Assembly (NCBI GenBank): GCA_025924435.1
Contig: JAICIL010000104.1
Location: 1 to 13,060 of the forward strand
Source of the DNA: Chloroflexia bacterium
GTDB lineage: Bacteria > Chloroflexota > Chloroflexia > Thermomicrobiales > JALYUS01
Length of the DNA stretch: 13,060 bases
Reading direction: 5' to 3'
Below are positions 1 through 5,583 of this stretch, piece after piece; position 1 is the first letter of the stretch, and each line of letters begins with the position of its first letter. The notes beneath the pieces are model-generated. The model worked only from the letters and a program-made list of their open reading frames with translations. It searched no databases and was not told where the DNA came from. A program made the translations under genes and the position numbers.

Positions 1-6
1 CCCCGC

Positions 7-1716
7 TTATCCGCAGGGGATGTCCAGTTTCGACTGGCGGATCTGCTGCTGCGTGTAGTTTATCATTTCCGCCTGCTCATCCTTGATGTAGGTGTCGAGG
101 TCCTTCTGGCCGAGCAGATATGCCTGGAAGTTCGGGATCCAGTCCGGCCGGTTGCCGTAGAACCAGTAGGCCGGGAACAACTGGTTCTTGCTCTTGGAGA
201 AGAGTTGCAGCCGGGGATCGTCCAGTTTGACGCTCGGATTGATCGGCAGGTCGTAGGACGGCTTCACCTGAATCGCCTGGATCTCCGGTGTCGTCATCCA
301 TTGGAGGAAGTCCACGCCGATTGCCTCAACACCGGGGTCTTTGTCCTGCCGGATGTCCGGGATGGGGATACCGTATTCGAGGCCGCGCTCGCCGTCGTCC
401 GCGAGCGGCGCGGCGTTGGCGGCGATGTCCGCGCCGAAGGTCTCGGCGTCCGGCTGCGGCGTCGGGAACGCGCCGACATCGAACGTCTCCAACCCCTCCG
501 ACTTCGCCTCGTCAATGCGGCGGAGGATCGTCTGCCCCTGGTTGGCGGGCGTCCCCTGCCAGAGCGCCGCCTTCTGCGTCAGGTAGAGCTGCTCGACATC
601 CGCCGCCTTCAGGCTGGTGCTCCCCGGCGGCCAATACTGGAAGAGCCGCTTCGTCACCTCCGCCGTCTTGCGGTTCCAGGGGGTGTCCGCCTTCCACTTG
701 CCGGTGCAGAGCGCGGTGAACCGCGTCTTGTCGTCCGCGAACAACTTGCCGCCGGTCATCTCCAGCCACGCCTTGCGACCGACCGAGTTGAGCGTCACCC
801 AGTAGGCGTGCGAGAGGGCGAAGGCGTCGCCGGTGCGGGCAATCGGGATCGTGCCGGAGGCCTTCAGTTTGTCGAGGACGGTGAAGAACTGCCCCCACGT
901 CTTCGGCTCGTCCGCCTCGGTCAGCCCGGCCTTCTTCCAGAGGTTCTTGTTGTAAAGCCACGCCGCTTTATAGGCGGTCAGCGTGATCGAGTAGAGGTCC
1001 TTCTTCGATTCGCGCATGTAGACGAGGACATCGTCCGGGAAATCCGCCTTCCACGGCTTGTTTGTGTACGCGCTGTTCTTCTCGAGGTAGGGGGACATAT
1101 CAACCCACGGCGAGGTGTTCGTCGTCTCCTGCGCGCTCGTCGTGAAGTTGTGGGAACCGACGATGCCCGGCACGTTCTTCGCGGACTGCCGCGTCGTCAC
1201 CCACTGGTAGAGTTCGTCGAAGGATGACCCCGGCACGCGGACCCACTCCATCGAAACGCCGGGATGCTCCTTCACGTAGCGGTCAATCAGTTGCTGGAAG
1301 ACGATGTTGCCGGGGTCGTCCTTGCCGTTCGAGAGCGGCGAGGCGGGCTGGCGGGCAATCGTCACCTTGCCCTTCAGCTCCGCGCGCGTGACGGCGATGG
1401 TCGGGCTGCCGCCCGCCGCCGGTGCGGCGGCGCTCGCGGCGGCTGTCGTCGGCGCACCGGCGGCGACGGACCCGGCCGGAGATGTGCTGCTCGTGCTCGG
1501 CGCTGCCGCCGCCGTTGTCGGCGTGCTGACGACGACGCGCGCGCCGCCGGTGCTGGTCGGGGCGGGTGTATTGGTCGCGTTCGAGCCGCCGCCGCACGCC
1601 GCGAGGATCGCGCCGCCCGCGCCCGCCGCCGCCATGCCGAGGAGCCGCCGCCGCGTGTACCGCGCCGCCGTCCGTTTCCGGGCGATTGCTTCCGTCGCTG
1701 TCGTGTGCTGGTCCAT
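7..1716 (-). CDS. ABC-transporter extracellular solute-binding lipoprotein (family 1, sugar type)
   Basis: This 569-residue protein is the substrate-capturing subunit of an ABC importer, probably for a carbohydrate or related solute, anchored outside the membrane by lipid. The N-terminus has a twin-arginine-like stretch (TRRRLLG, residues 21-27), a small hydrophobic segment and a lipobox LAAC with Cys41. A low-complexity Ala/Ser/Thr/Pro linker follows to about residue 106. The rest has the binding-protein fold signature, for example YNKNLWKKAGL followed by PKTWGQFFTVLDKLK. The frame is open further upstream to 2436, but the ATG at 1716 is chosen because AGGAAGGA lies 8 bases before it and the signal peptide starts there. 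The extra 240 codons only shadow the IclR gene. It lies downstream of that regulator on the same strand, so IclR control is likely. No permease or ATPase is in the window. The ligand cannot be read from sequence. Confidence 0.93.
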   Translation of the reverse strand: MDQHTTATEAIARKRTAARYTRRRLLGMAAAGAGGAILAACGGGSNATNTPAPTSTGGARVVVSTPTTAAAAPSTSSTSPAGSVAAGAPTTAAASAAAPAAGGSPTIAVTRAELKGKVTIARQPASPLSNGKDDPGNIVFQQLIDRYVKEHPGVSMEWVRVPGSSFDELYQWVTTRQSAKNVPGIVGSHNFTTSAQETTNTSPWVDMSPYLEKNSAYTNKPWKADFPDDVLVYMRESKKDLYSITLTAYKAAWLYNKNLWKKAGLTEADEPKTWGQFFTVLDKLKASGTIPIARTGDAFALSHAYWVTLNSVGRKAWLEMTGGKLFADDKTRFTALCTGKWKADTPWNRKTAEVTKRLFQYWPPGSTSLKAADVEQLYLTQKAALWQGTPANQGQTILRRIDEAKSEGLETFDVGAFPTPQPDAETFGADIAANAAPLADDGERGLEYGIPIPDIRQDKDPGVEAIGVDFLQWMTTPEIQAIQVKPSYDLPINPSVKLDDPRLQLFSKSKNQLFPAYWFYGNRPDWIPNFQAYLLGQKDLDTYIKDEQAEMINYTQQQIRQSKLDIPCG

Positions 1717-1800
1717 CCGGTTGTTCCTTCCTGTTTCTGCCGCGTTCCGCCGCGATGCCCGTTTGGTCATCCCACCCGAAATGATCTGGGTCCCGGTGGT

Positions 1801-1818
1801 GGCGGTCTTCGACCCGCC
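1801..1818 (-). terminator. Hairpin after the IclR gene
   Basis: On the minus strand GGCGGGTC, a GAA loop, then GACCGCC form a stem with one bulged G, starting 14 bases past the regulator's stop codon. There is no T-run after it, so it may be a weak or attenuating terminator between the IclR gene and the binding-protein gene. I see no clear promoter in the rest of this 115-base gap. Confidence 0.3.
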
Positions 1819-1831
1819 ATCACACGAATCG

Positions 1832-2620
1832 TCAACCCGTGGCCCCAAAGGTGTGCGAGATGTGCTGCGCGAACTGTTTGACGAGGCGGATCGCCTGGGC
1901 GAACTCCTCCTCGCCGGTGCTGGCGGGGATCGAGGAGAGGCTGATCGCCGCGATTGTCTGGCCCGTCGCGTCGTGGATCGGGGCGGCCACGCACCGGCGA
2001 CCGATGATGAACTCTTCATCGTCCACGGCGTACCCCTGCTCCCGCACCCGTGCCAGTTCGGCGAGCAGCGCCGCCATCGTCGCGATGGTGCGCGGCGTGA
2101 TCGCTTCCATCGGCCGGTCCGCGTAGCGCGCGCGCACCGCCTCCTCCGGGAGGTCGGCGAGGAGTACCTTGCCGACCGCATGGCTGTGTGGCGCGCTCCG
2201 CGTGCCGGTGATCGCGTAGGCCCGCAACTCCTGTGCGGCGGGGACGCGTGCGAGGAAGAGGACATCGCCGCCGTAGAGCACTGCGATATTCGCATTGAAG
2301 TGCGAGGTGTCCGCCAGCATTTCGAGGAAGGGGAGCGATTGCCGCCGCAGATCCAACCGGCTGATCGCCACGCTCGCCAGCGCAATCGGCGTGAGGCCGA
2401 GCGTATAATGCCCGTTGCCGCCGTCGCGGCGCACATAGCCGTATTCCTCCAGCACGGAGAGGAGGCGCGACACGGTGCTCGGCGCGAGTTCCAGTTGGCG
2501 GCTCAGTTCGCTGAGCGTGTGCGACGGGCGCGCCTCGCTGAAGCAGCCGAGCAAACGCAACGCCCGGCCGATGGATTGCCCCGGCGCCACCTGTGCGGTC
2601 ATGCGTGTCAGCTGCGCCAC
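1832..2620 (-). CDS. IclR-family transcriptional regulator
   Basis: This 262-residue DNA-binding regulator has the length and two-part layout of the IclR family. Residues about 14-75 form the winged helix-turn-helix (SIGRALRLLGCF, then LSELSRQLELAPSTVSRLLS, ending in the wing GHYTLG). Residues about 85-255 form the effector-binding domain, with family features such as TGTRSAPHSHAVGKVLLA and ISLSSIPAS. The start is taken as GTG at 2620, preceded by a G-rich stretch (GGGGGCGGCGA). An internal ATG at 2602 lacks a ribosome binding site but would keep both domains. The next gene downstream on the same strand is an ABC solute-binding lipoprotein, so the usual role for this pairing is control of uptake and catabolism of the carried solute. 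Effector and sign of regulation are unknown. Candidate operators lie upstream at 2706-2722 and 2739-2751. Confidence 0.93.
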   Translation of the reverse strand: MAQLTRMTAQVAPGQSIGRALRLLGCFSEARPSHTLSELSRQLELAPSTVSRLLSVLEEYGYVRRDGGNGHYTLGLTPIALASVAISRLDLRRQSLPFLEMLADTSHFNANIAVLYGGDVLFLARVPAAQELRAYAITGTRSAPHSHAVGKVLLADLPEEAVRARYADRPMEAITPRTIATMAALLAELARVREQGYAVDDEEFIIGRRCVAAPIHDATGQTIAAISLSSIPASTGEEEFAQAIRLVKQFAQHISHTFGATG

Positions 2621-2705
2621 TCGCCGCCCCCATCCCCCGACGCCGCCATCGGGGAGGCTAATGCAGGCTCCCGCAGCGGGAAAACCCGAATGCCCATGAC
2701 GCTCT

Positions 2706-2722
2706 TTTCCACAGAGCGGAAA
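2706..2722. promoter_or_regulatory. Candidate IclR operator, TTTCC-N7-GGAAA
   Basis: A perfect 5-bp inverted repeat (TTTCC, 7-base spacer, GGAAA) lies 86-102 bases upstream of the IclR start, within the leader predicted from the promoter at 2764-2792. Short palindromes with TTCC/GGAA halves resemble known IclR-family sites, and such regulators often control themselves. The assignment rests on position and symmetry only. Confidence 0.4.
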
Positions 2723-2738
2723 CCCACCGCGTTGTATG

Positions 2739-2751
2739 AGAAAGGTTTTCT
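2739..2751. promoter_or_regulatory. Second inverted repeat AGAAA-N3-TTTCT upstream of the IclR gene
   Basis: A perfect 5-bp inverted repeat with a 3-base spacer lies just downstream of the predicted -10 box of the IclR promoter, about where the transcript should begin. It could be a second half of a compound operator or simply a symmetrical A/T patch. Confidence 0.25.
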
Positions 2752-2763
2752 GTATATGAACGG

Positions 2764-2792
2764 AGAGTAGCAGCGAGCGGGGAAGATGTCAA
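2764..2792 (-). promoter_or_regulatory. Predicted promoter of the IclR gene
   Basis: Read on the minus strand there is an exact TTGACA (2787-2792), a 17-base spacer and TACTCT (2764-2769), which keeps the three most conserved -10 bases. It faces the regulator and implies a leader of roughly 135 bases that includes both candidate operators. The remainder of 2621-2955 holds the alkA leader and a divergent repeat arm, with no gene. Confidence 0.45.
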
Positions 2793-2816
2793 GCCGATGC
2801 AGCGAGGGATGAAGTT

Positions 2817-2945
2817 AGTCAGTGGTCAGGGATGGATAACCCGTCGCATTCTCGCGGCATGGTATCATCCCCTCGCAATGCCGACAGAGTACAGCAATGC
2901 GCATTCGCGCTCGAGCCTCCGGATTTTGACTACCGACTACTGACC
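2817..2945. repeat. Imperfect inverted repeat with GTCAGT arms in the alkA leader
   Basis: AGTCAGTGGTC at 2817-2827 and GACTACTGACC at 2935-2945 are inverted copies with 9 of 11 bases matching, about 107 bases apart, enclosing the predicted alkA promoter. The arms resemble the ACTGAGG arms at 8792-8867, which suggests a shared type of intergenic repeat. Confidence 0.35.
2860..2868 (+). promoter_or_regulatory. Possible extended -10 promoter for alkA
   Basis: TGG followed by TATCAT matches an extended -10 (TGn plus 5 of 6 bases). No good -35 is visible at normal spacing. It would start a transcript about 80 bases before the GTG at 2956. Confidence 0.3.
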
Positions 2946-2949
2946 GGAG
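2917..2949 (+). promoter_or_regulatory. Hairpin that can mask the alkA ribosome binding site
   Basis: CTCCGG (2917-2922) is perfectly complementary to CCGGAG (2944-2949), with a 21-base loop. The second arm contains the GGAG Shine-Dalgarno of the GTG-started glycosylase gene. If it forms in the mRNA, translation would be held down until the stem opens. The pairing is seen directly; a regulatory role is inference. Confidence 0.35.
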
Positions 2950-2955
2950 CACACT

Positions 2956-3594
2956 GTGATCATCACCGACCCGCACACCGCCGCGATCGCGCATCTCACC
3001 GCCGTGGACGAAACGCTCGCGCGGATCATCGCGCGGCATGGCCCCTGCACGCTGACGCCCGAACCGGACCTCTTCGGATCGGTCGCGCGGGCGATTGTCG
3101 GGCAACAGATTTCGGTCCACGCGGCGGCGGCGGTCCTGTCGCGGGTGCGGGCGCTCGTGCCGGAAGGCAGATTGGCGGCGGAGGCCGTGCTTGCCGTGCC
3201 GGACGAGCATCTGCGGGCCGCCGGGCTTTCGTGGCGCAAGGTTGGGTATCTCAAGGATTGCGCCGCCCGGTTCGCGGACGGCGACATTGACCCTGTCGCC
3301 CTGGCGGACGCCGACGACGAGGCGATCATCGCGGCGCTGCTGCCGATCAAGGGCGTCGGGCGGTGGACGGCGGAGATGGTGCTTATTTTCGCGCTCGGTC
3401 GCCCGGATGTCTTCTCGACGGGCGATTACGGCCTGCGGAGCGCGATGCAGCGCCACTGGAATCTGCCCGCCCCCGCGACGCCCGAGGAGATGGAGCGCAT
3501 CGCGGCGCGGTGGCGGCCCTACCGCTCCGTCGCGTCGTGGTATCTCTGGCGCTCGCTGAGCAATGTCCCCGCTAGCGGAGAAACGGTGGCGTAG
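2956..3594 (+). CDS. DNA-3-methyladenine glycosylase, AlkA-like (HhH-GPD family)
   Basis: This 212-residue base-excision repair enzyme cuts alkylated bases such as 3-methyladenine from DNA. The helix-hairpin-helix is at residues 128-140 (LLPIKGVGRWTAE), followed by the glycine/proline-rich loop and the segment DVFSTGDYGLRSAM, in which Asp157 sits where the catalytic aspartate of AlkA lies. The N-terminal FGSVARAIVGQQIS (40-53) is the other family signature. The length fits the compact AlkA forms without the extra N-terminal domain of the E. coli enzyme. The start is GTG at 2956 with GGAG six bases upstream. It stands alone, transcribed away from the IclR gene. The last residues (about 204-212) run into a repeat-like hairpin and may not belong to the conserved fold. 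A role in oxidised-base repair is less likely because the loop is AlkA-type and no iron-sulphur cysteines are present. Confidence 0.92.
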   Translation: MIITDPHTAAIAHLTAVDETLARIIARHGPCTLTPEPDLFGSVARAIVGQQISVHAAAAVLSRVRALVPEGRLAAEAVLAVPDEHLRAAGLSWRKVGYLKDCAARFADGDIDPVALADADDEAIIAALLPIKGVGRWTAEMVLIFALGRPDVFSTGDYGLRSAMQRHWNLPAPATPEEMERIAARWRPYRSVASWYLWRSLSNVPASGETVA

Positions 3595-3608
3595 GCTTCC
3601 AGCCTGCG
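3590..3608 (+). terminator. Hairpin overlapping the alkA stop codon
   Basis: CG-T-AGGCT, a TCC loop, then AGCCT-G-CG make an 8-bp stem including one T-G wobble. The stop codon TAG (3592-3594) is inside the left arm. No T-run follows. It may act as an mRNA 3' end or belong to a dispersed intergenic repeat. Confidence 0.4.
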
Positions 3609-3667
3609 TCTCCATCCCCCGTCGCTTTCAGCCGATGAAAAGAAATGGGGAATACGAGCGCGGTGTA

Positions 3668-3696
3668 TTGACACCGTGAACGTTCGGTGTTATACA
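3668..3696 (+). promoter_or_regulatory. Near-consensus promoter with an inverted repeat filling its spacer
   Basis: An exact TTGACA (3668-3673), a 17-base spacer and TATACA (3691-3696) form the best promoter seen in the window. Between and partly within the boxes lies a perfect inverted repeat ACACCG (3671-3676) / CGGTGT (3685-3690) with an 8-base spacer, plus the palindrome GAACGTTC (3679-3686). A protein bound here would block RNA polymerase, as for a self-repressing regulator. GAGGT at 3705-3709 and an ATG at 3714 follow. Confidence 0.65.
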
Positions 3697-3713
3697 GACT
3701 ATGCGAGGTCCCG

Positions 3714-3920
3714 ATGGCCGAAGCGATACATCGTATGTTTGAAGACGCAGCAATGCGGATTCAACTGATGATCGCGGAGATTGTCGGGATTTCGCACGTT
3801 TACGCGACGCGTTGAGATGTAGTGGCGGCCTTCAGCTTGCCGCAGCGACGGACAGGCTGAACCTCACCACTGGGCCAAGCCACTATGATGCTGCACAAAT
3901 GCCGGCAGTGACTGAGCATA
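3714..3920 (+). pseudogene. Probable decayed MarR-type regulator gene (33-codon open start, then frameshift)
   Basis: From the ATG at 3714 (GAGGT four bases upstream) a frame runs 33 codons, MAEAIHRMFEDAAMRIQLMI and AEIVGISHVYATR, to TGA at 3813-3815. Reading on in the +1 frame from about 3803 gives RDALRCSGGLQLAAATDRLN then LTTG. Joined, this resembles the MarR pattern of an N-terminal helix, an AERLGL-like turn, a DLRCLGLLQL-like helix and a final LTTGAVT-like recognition helix, with some residues missing. Further along, similarity fades. The upstream promoter carries an operator-like repeat, as expected for a self-controlled regulator. The reading is from memory of the family, not a search. 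Alternatives are a real 33-residue peptide or plain intergenic DNA. Nothing else coding is evident to 4084. Confidence 0.35.
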
Positions 3921-4042
3921 CACCGGAGAGGGTGCCGGCTGACTCATACGCCGCCTGCGGGAGCACTCTCGTTGCGGCGAGCGATCCAGCCGTTGACCCG
4001 GAACCCGGTGTAGAGTCGGGTCTGTATCTCCGCTCCGCGTTT

Positions 4043-4067
4043 CCTCTGTGCCCTCTGTGTCTCTGTG
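4043..4067. repeat. CTCTGTG short tandem repeat
   Basis: Three CTCTGTG units (4044-4050, 4053-4059, 4061-4067) are spaced 9 and 8 bases apart, 18 bases past the 3' end of the dppA-like gene. On the minus strand this reads as an ACAGAG-type repeat in the gene's trailer. Similar low-complexity tails occur between genes in several high-GC phyla; its function is unknown. Confidence 0.5.
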
Positions 4068-4084
4068 GTTACCCTTTCCAGTGA

Positions 4085-4933
4085 TTACGCGAGGAATGAG
4101 GCGACATCGTAGAGCGCGGCGCGCAGGGCGGCCCAGAGCGCGGCGTACTGATCCCACGGCGTGCCGTCGGCGATGCGGATCGTCAGCGGGCCGGTGCGCT
4201 CGACCCCGGCGGTGCGCGCCGCGCGGTCGCACTGCGGCATCGTCAGGAAATCCACGTCGAGGCGGAAGGGCTGATCCGGCGTGTACGGCGGGACGCGCTC
4301 CCGCTTCGCCAGCGCGCGGGCGGCGGCGGCGGTGATTTCGGGTCGTGTCGCGCCGGGCGGGCGGCAGAGCGCGGCGTTGCGCCCGCACGCCTCCTTCACC
4401 GCGACGGTCTCGATCTCCGCGCCGAGGAAGGCGTATGCCTCCGCGACGGTCGTCGTGTCGCCCGTCACCATCACGACCGGGATGCCCATCGCGCCGAGGA
4501 CGGCGGCGTTGATGCCCGTCTCGCCGTGCGGCCGCCCGTTGATCCGCAGTTCGGAGACGACCGCACCGGCGATGGTGTGCGGGTGGATCGCCTTCGGCGT
4601 GCGCGCCATCGCGTGGTAGCCGATGAAGACCGCCGCGTCGAATGTCCGGCTGTCCGCCATCTCGATCTGGCAGTGCTCCTTCGCGTCCCCGGTGCCGCTG
4701 AGGAGGTGCGCCGCCGGGTGCATCTCCTCGAAGAGCAGGTTGCGCATCGGCCCGTGCCCGTCGTTGACGAGGATAAAGTCCGCGCCCGCCTGCACCAGCC
4801 CCTCGATGGCGGCGTTGGCATCCTGCGTCATCAGGCGGCGGCCCCGGTCGTACTCGCGCTGCCCCGGCGCCATCATGTCCGCGTGGACGACGCCGGTAAT
4901 CCCCTCGATGTCCACCGATACGTAGACGTTCAT
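4085..4933 (-). CDS. dppA: D-aminopeptidase, peptidase family M55 (DppA-like)
   Basis: This 282-residue zinc peptidase should release D-amino acids from short peptides, as Bacillus subtilis DppA (274 residues) does in the cytosol. All expected residues are visible: Asp8 and Glu10 in VSVDIEG, His60 in NDGHGPMRN, His107 in GYHAM, the probable catalytic His119 in HPHTIAG, and Glu138 in NGRPHGETGINA. Together these match the metal ligands and general base of the family. The frame is open 17 codons further upstream, but ATG 4933 is chosen because the family begins at MxxYxSVDIEG and GGGAGGGGAG precedes it. A GATAAT box lies at 4973-4978 on the minus strand. No dipeptide transporter is adjacent, so it may serve peptide or cell-wall turnover. 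It originally diverged from the gene at 7190, before the mobile element inserted between them. Confidence 0.93.
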   Translation of the reverse strand: MNVYVSVDIEGITGVVHADMMAPGQREYDRGRRLMTQDANAAIEGLVQAGADFILVNDGHGPMRNLLFEEMHPAAHLLSGTGDAKEHCQIEMADSRTFDAAVFIGYHAMARTPKAIHPHTIAGAVVSELRINGRPHGETGINAAVLGAMGIPVVMVTGDTTTVAEAYAFLGAEIETVAVKEACGRNAALCRPPGATRPEITAAAARALAKRERVPPYTPDQPFRLDVDFLTMPQCDRAARTAGVERTGPLTIRIADGTPWDQYAALWAALRAALYDVASFLA

Positions 4934-4972
4934 CTCCCCTCCCACATCGTTCGGCGCAAACCGCCGCTGGCG

Positions 4973-4978
4973 ATTATC
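4973..4978 (-). promoter_or_regulatory. Candidate -10 box for dppA
   Basis: GATAAT (5 of 6 bases) on the minus strand lies 39 bases before the dppA start, inside the odd palindrome GCGAT-T-ATCGC. No convincing -35 is seen. Confidence 0.3.
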
Positions 4979-5017
4979 GCGCATCGGGCACGAAATGATG
5001 TGGAATATCGGCGGGCA

Positions 5018-5040
5018 TATGATGTACCGAAGAGGAGAGG
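5018..5040 (+). promoter_or_regulatory. Orphaned promoter box and ribosome binding site left of the mobile element
   Basis: TATGAT (5018-5023, 5 of 6 bases of a -10) is followed by AGAGGAGAGG (5031-5040), a strong Shine-Dalgarno with no usable start codon after it. Deleting 5047-7189 puts the ATG at 7190 six bases after the GGAGAGG. This looks like the original expression signal of the small gene at 7190. Confidence 0.6.
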
Positions 5041-5041
5041 C

Positions 5042-5046
5042 TACAG
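5042..5046. repeat. Target-site duplication, left copy (TACAG)
   Basis: TACAG abuts the outer edge of the left terminal repeat and is repeated exactly at 7185-7189 against the right one. This is the footprint expected from transposition. Confidence 0.75.
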
Positions 5047-5065
5047 TAGGACTTACGCAGTTGGG
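5047..5065 (+). repeat. Left terminal inverted repeat
   Basis: TAGGACTTACGCAGTTGGG matches the reverse complement of 7166-7184 at 18 of 19 positions, with the first 14 bases identical. It also supplies the TAA (5053-5055, minus strand) that ends the truncated transposase frame. Confidence 0.8.
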
Positions 5066-5430
5066 CCGACCGACGTGACCCGGGTAGAGTAGTGGACATG
5101 GACCGACCGCGCTGCACCGCCACCGACTACGTCGATTTCCTCGTCGCTACGCCCCGTGTCGTTAGCGGTACCACCGCCATCCCGCACGCGCGGCACCTGC
5201 AAGTCAGTCGTGCCGACGCGGGTGTCCCACCGTCGCTCGCGATAGCCATTGCGCTGCCCGGTGCGGGTCTCGGCGCGCTCATGCCGCTCCGCACCGACGT
5301 GCTGCGTCACTTCCCGCTCCATCACGGCTTCGCTGAATACCCGCACCCCCTCGCGCAGGAAGTCAACATCGTCGGTCATCTGTGCCTTGCGCAACAGCTT
5401 GGTCGGTCCTGTGCTCGGCGTATCGGTCAT
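5053..5430 (-). pseudogene. IS256-family (mutator-type) transposase, N-terminal remnant
   Basis: The frame opens at ATG 5430, preceded by a GAGAAAGGGGCAACACC leader. For about 86 codons it reads like an IS256-type transposase N-terminus: FLREGVRVFSEAVMEREV, then VGAERHERAETRTGQRNGYR, then ERRWDTRVGTTDLQVPRVRD. After residue 86 (around 5173) similarity stops, and the remaining codons run into the left terminal repeat, which provides the stop. The DDE catalytic domain, some 300 residues, is missing, so it cannot be active. It may be the remains of the element's own transposase after an internal deletion, or a fragment of an unrelated IS256 copy. Confidence 0.8.
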
Positions 5431-5536
5431 GGTGTTGCCCCTTTCTCAGGTCTCGACAACCGGAGAGGAACCACACCGTGACCGCCCTCGTCAATGACGA
5501 TCCCTTGCAAACATCCACGCTGACGGCGACGATGCA

Positions 5537-5542
5537 TATATT
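5537..5542 (+). promoter_or_regulatory. Possible -10 box of the amidohydrolase gene
   Basis: TATATT (5 of 6 bases) lies 41 bases before the ATG at 5584 in an unusually A/T-rich patch. The -35 region at 5514-5519 (TCCACG) is weak, so this is tentative. It would give the cargo gene its own promoter inside the element. Confidence 0.3.
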
Positions 5543-5583
5543 CGCTCGACTGCCGCAGGTATATCTATGGAGAAGGGATGCCA

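Noticed and set aside
1717..2436. 240-codon N-terminal extension of the binding protein
   Set aside because: It overlaps the IclR gene in another frame, is Ser/Arg-rich, and a ribosome binding site plus lipoprotein signal fix the start at 1716.
1304..2770. 488-codon plus-strand open frame
   Set aside because: It lies opposite the IclR and binding-protein genes, is rich in Arg/Ala without family features, and is a by-product of high-GC codon use.
2815..3615. 266-codon minus-strand open frame
   Set aside because: It is opposite the glycosylase gene, which has clear catalytic motifs.
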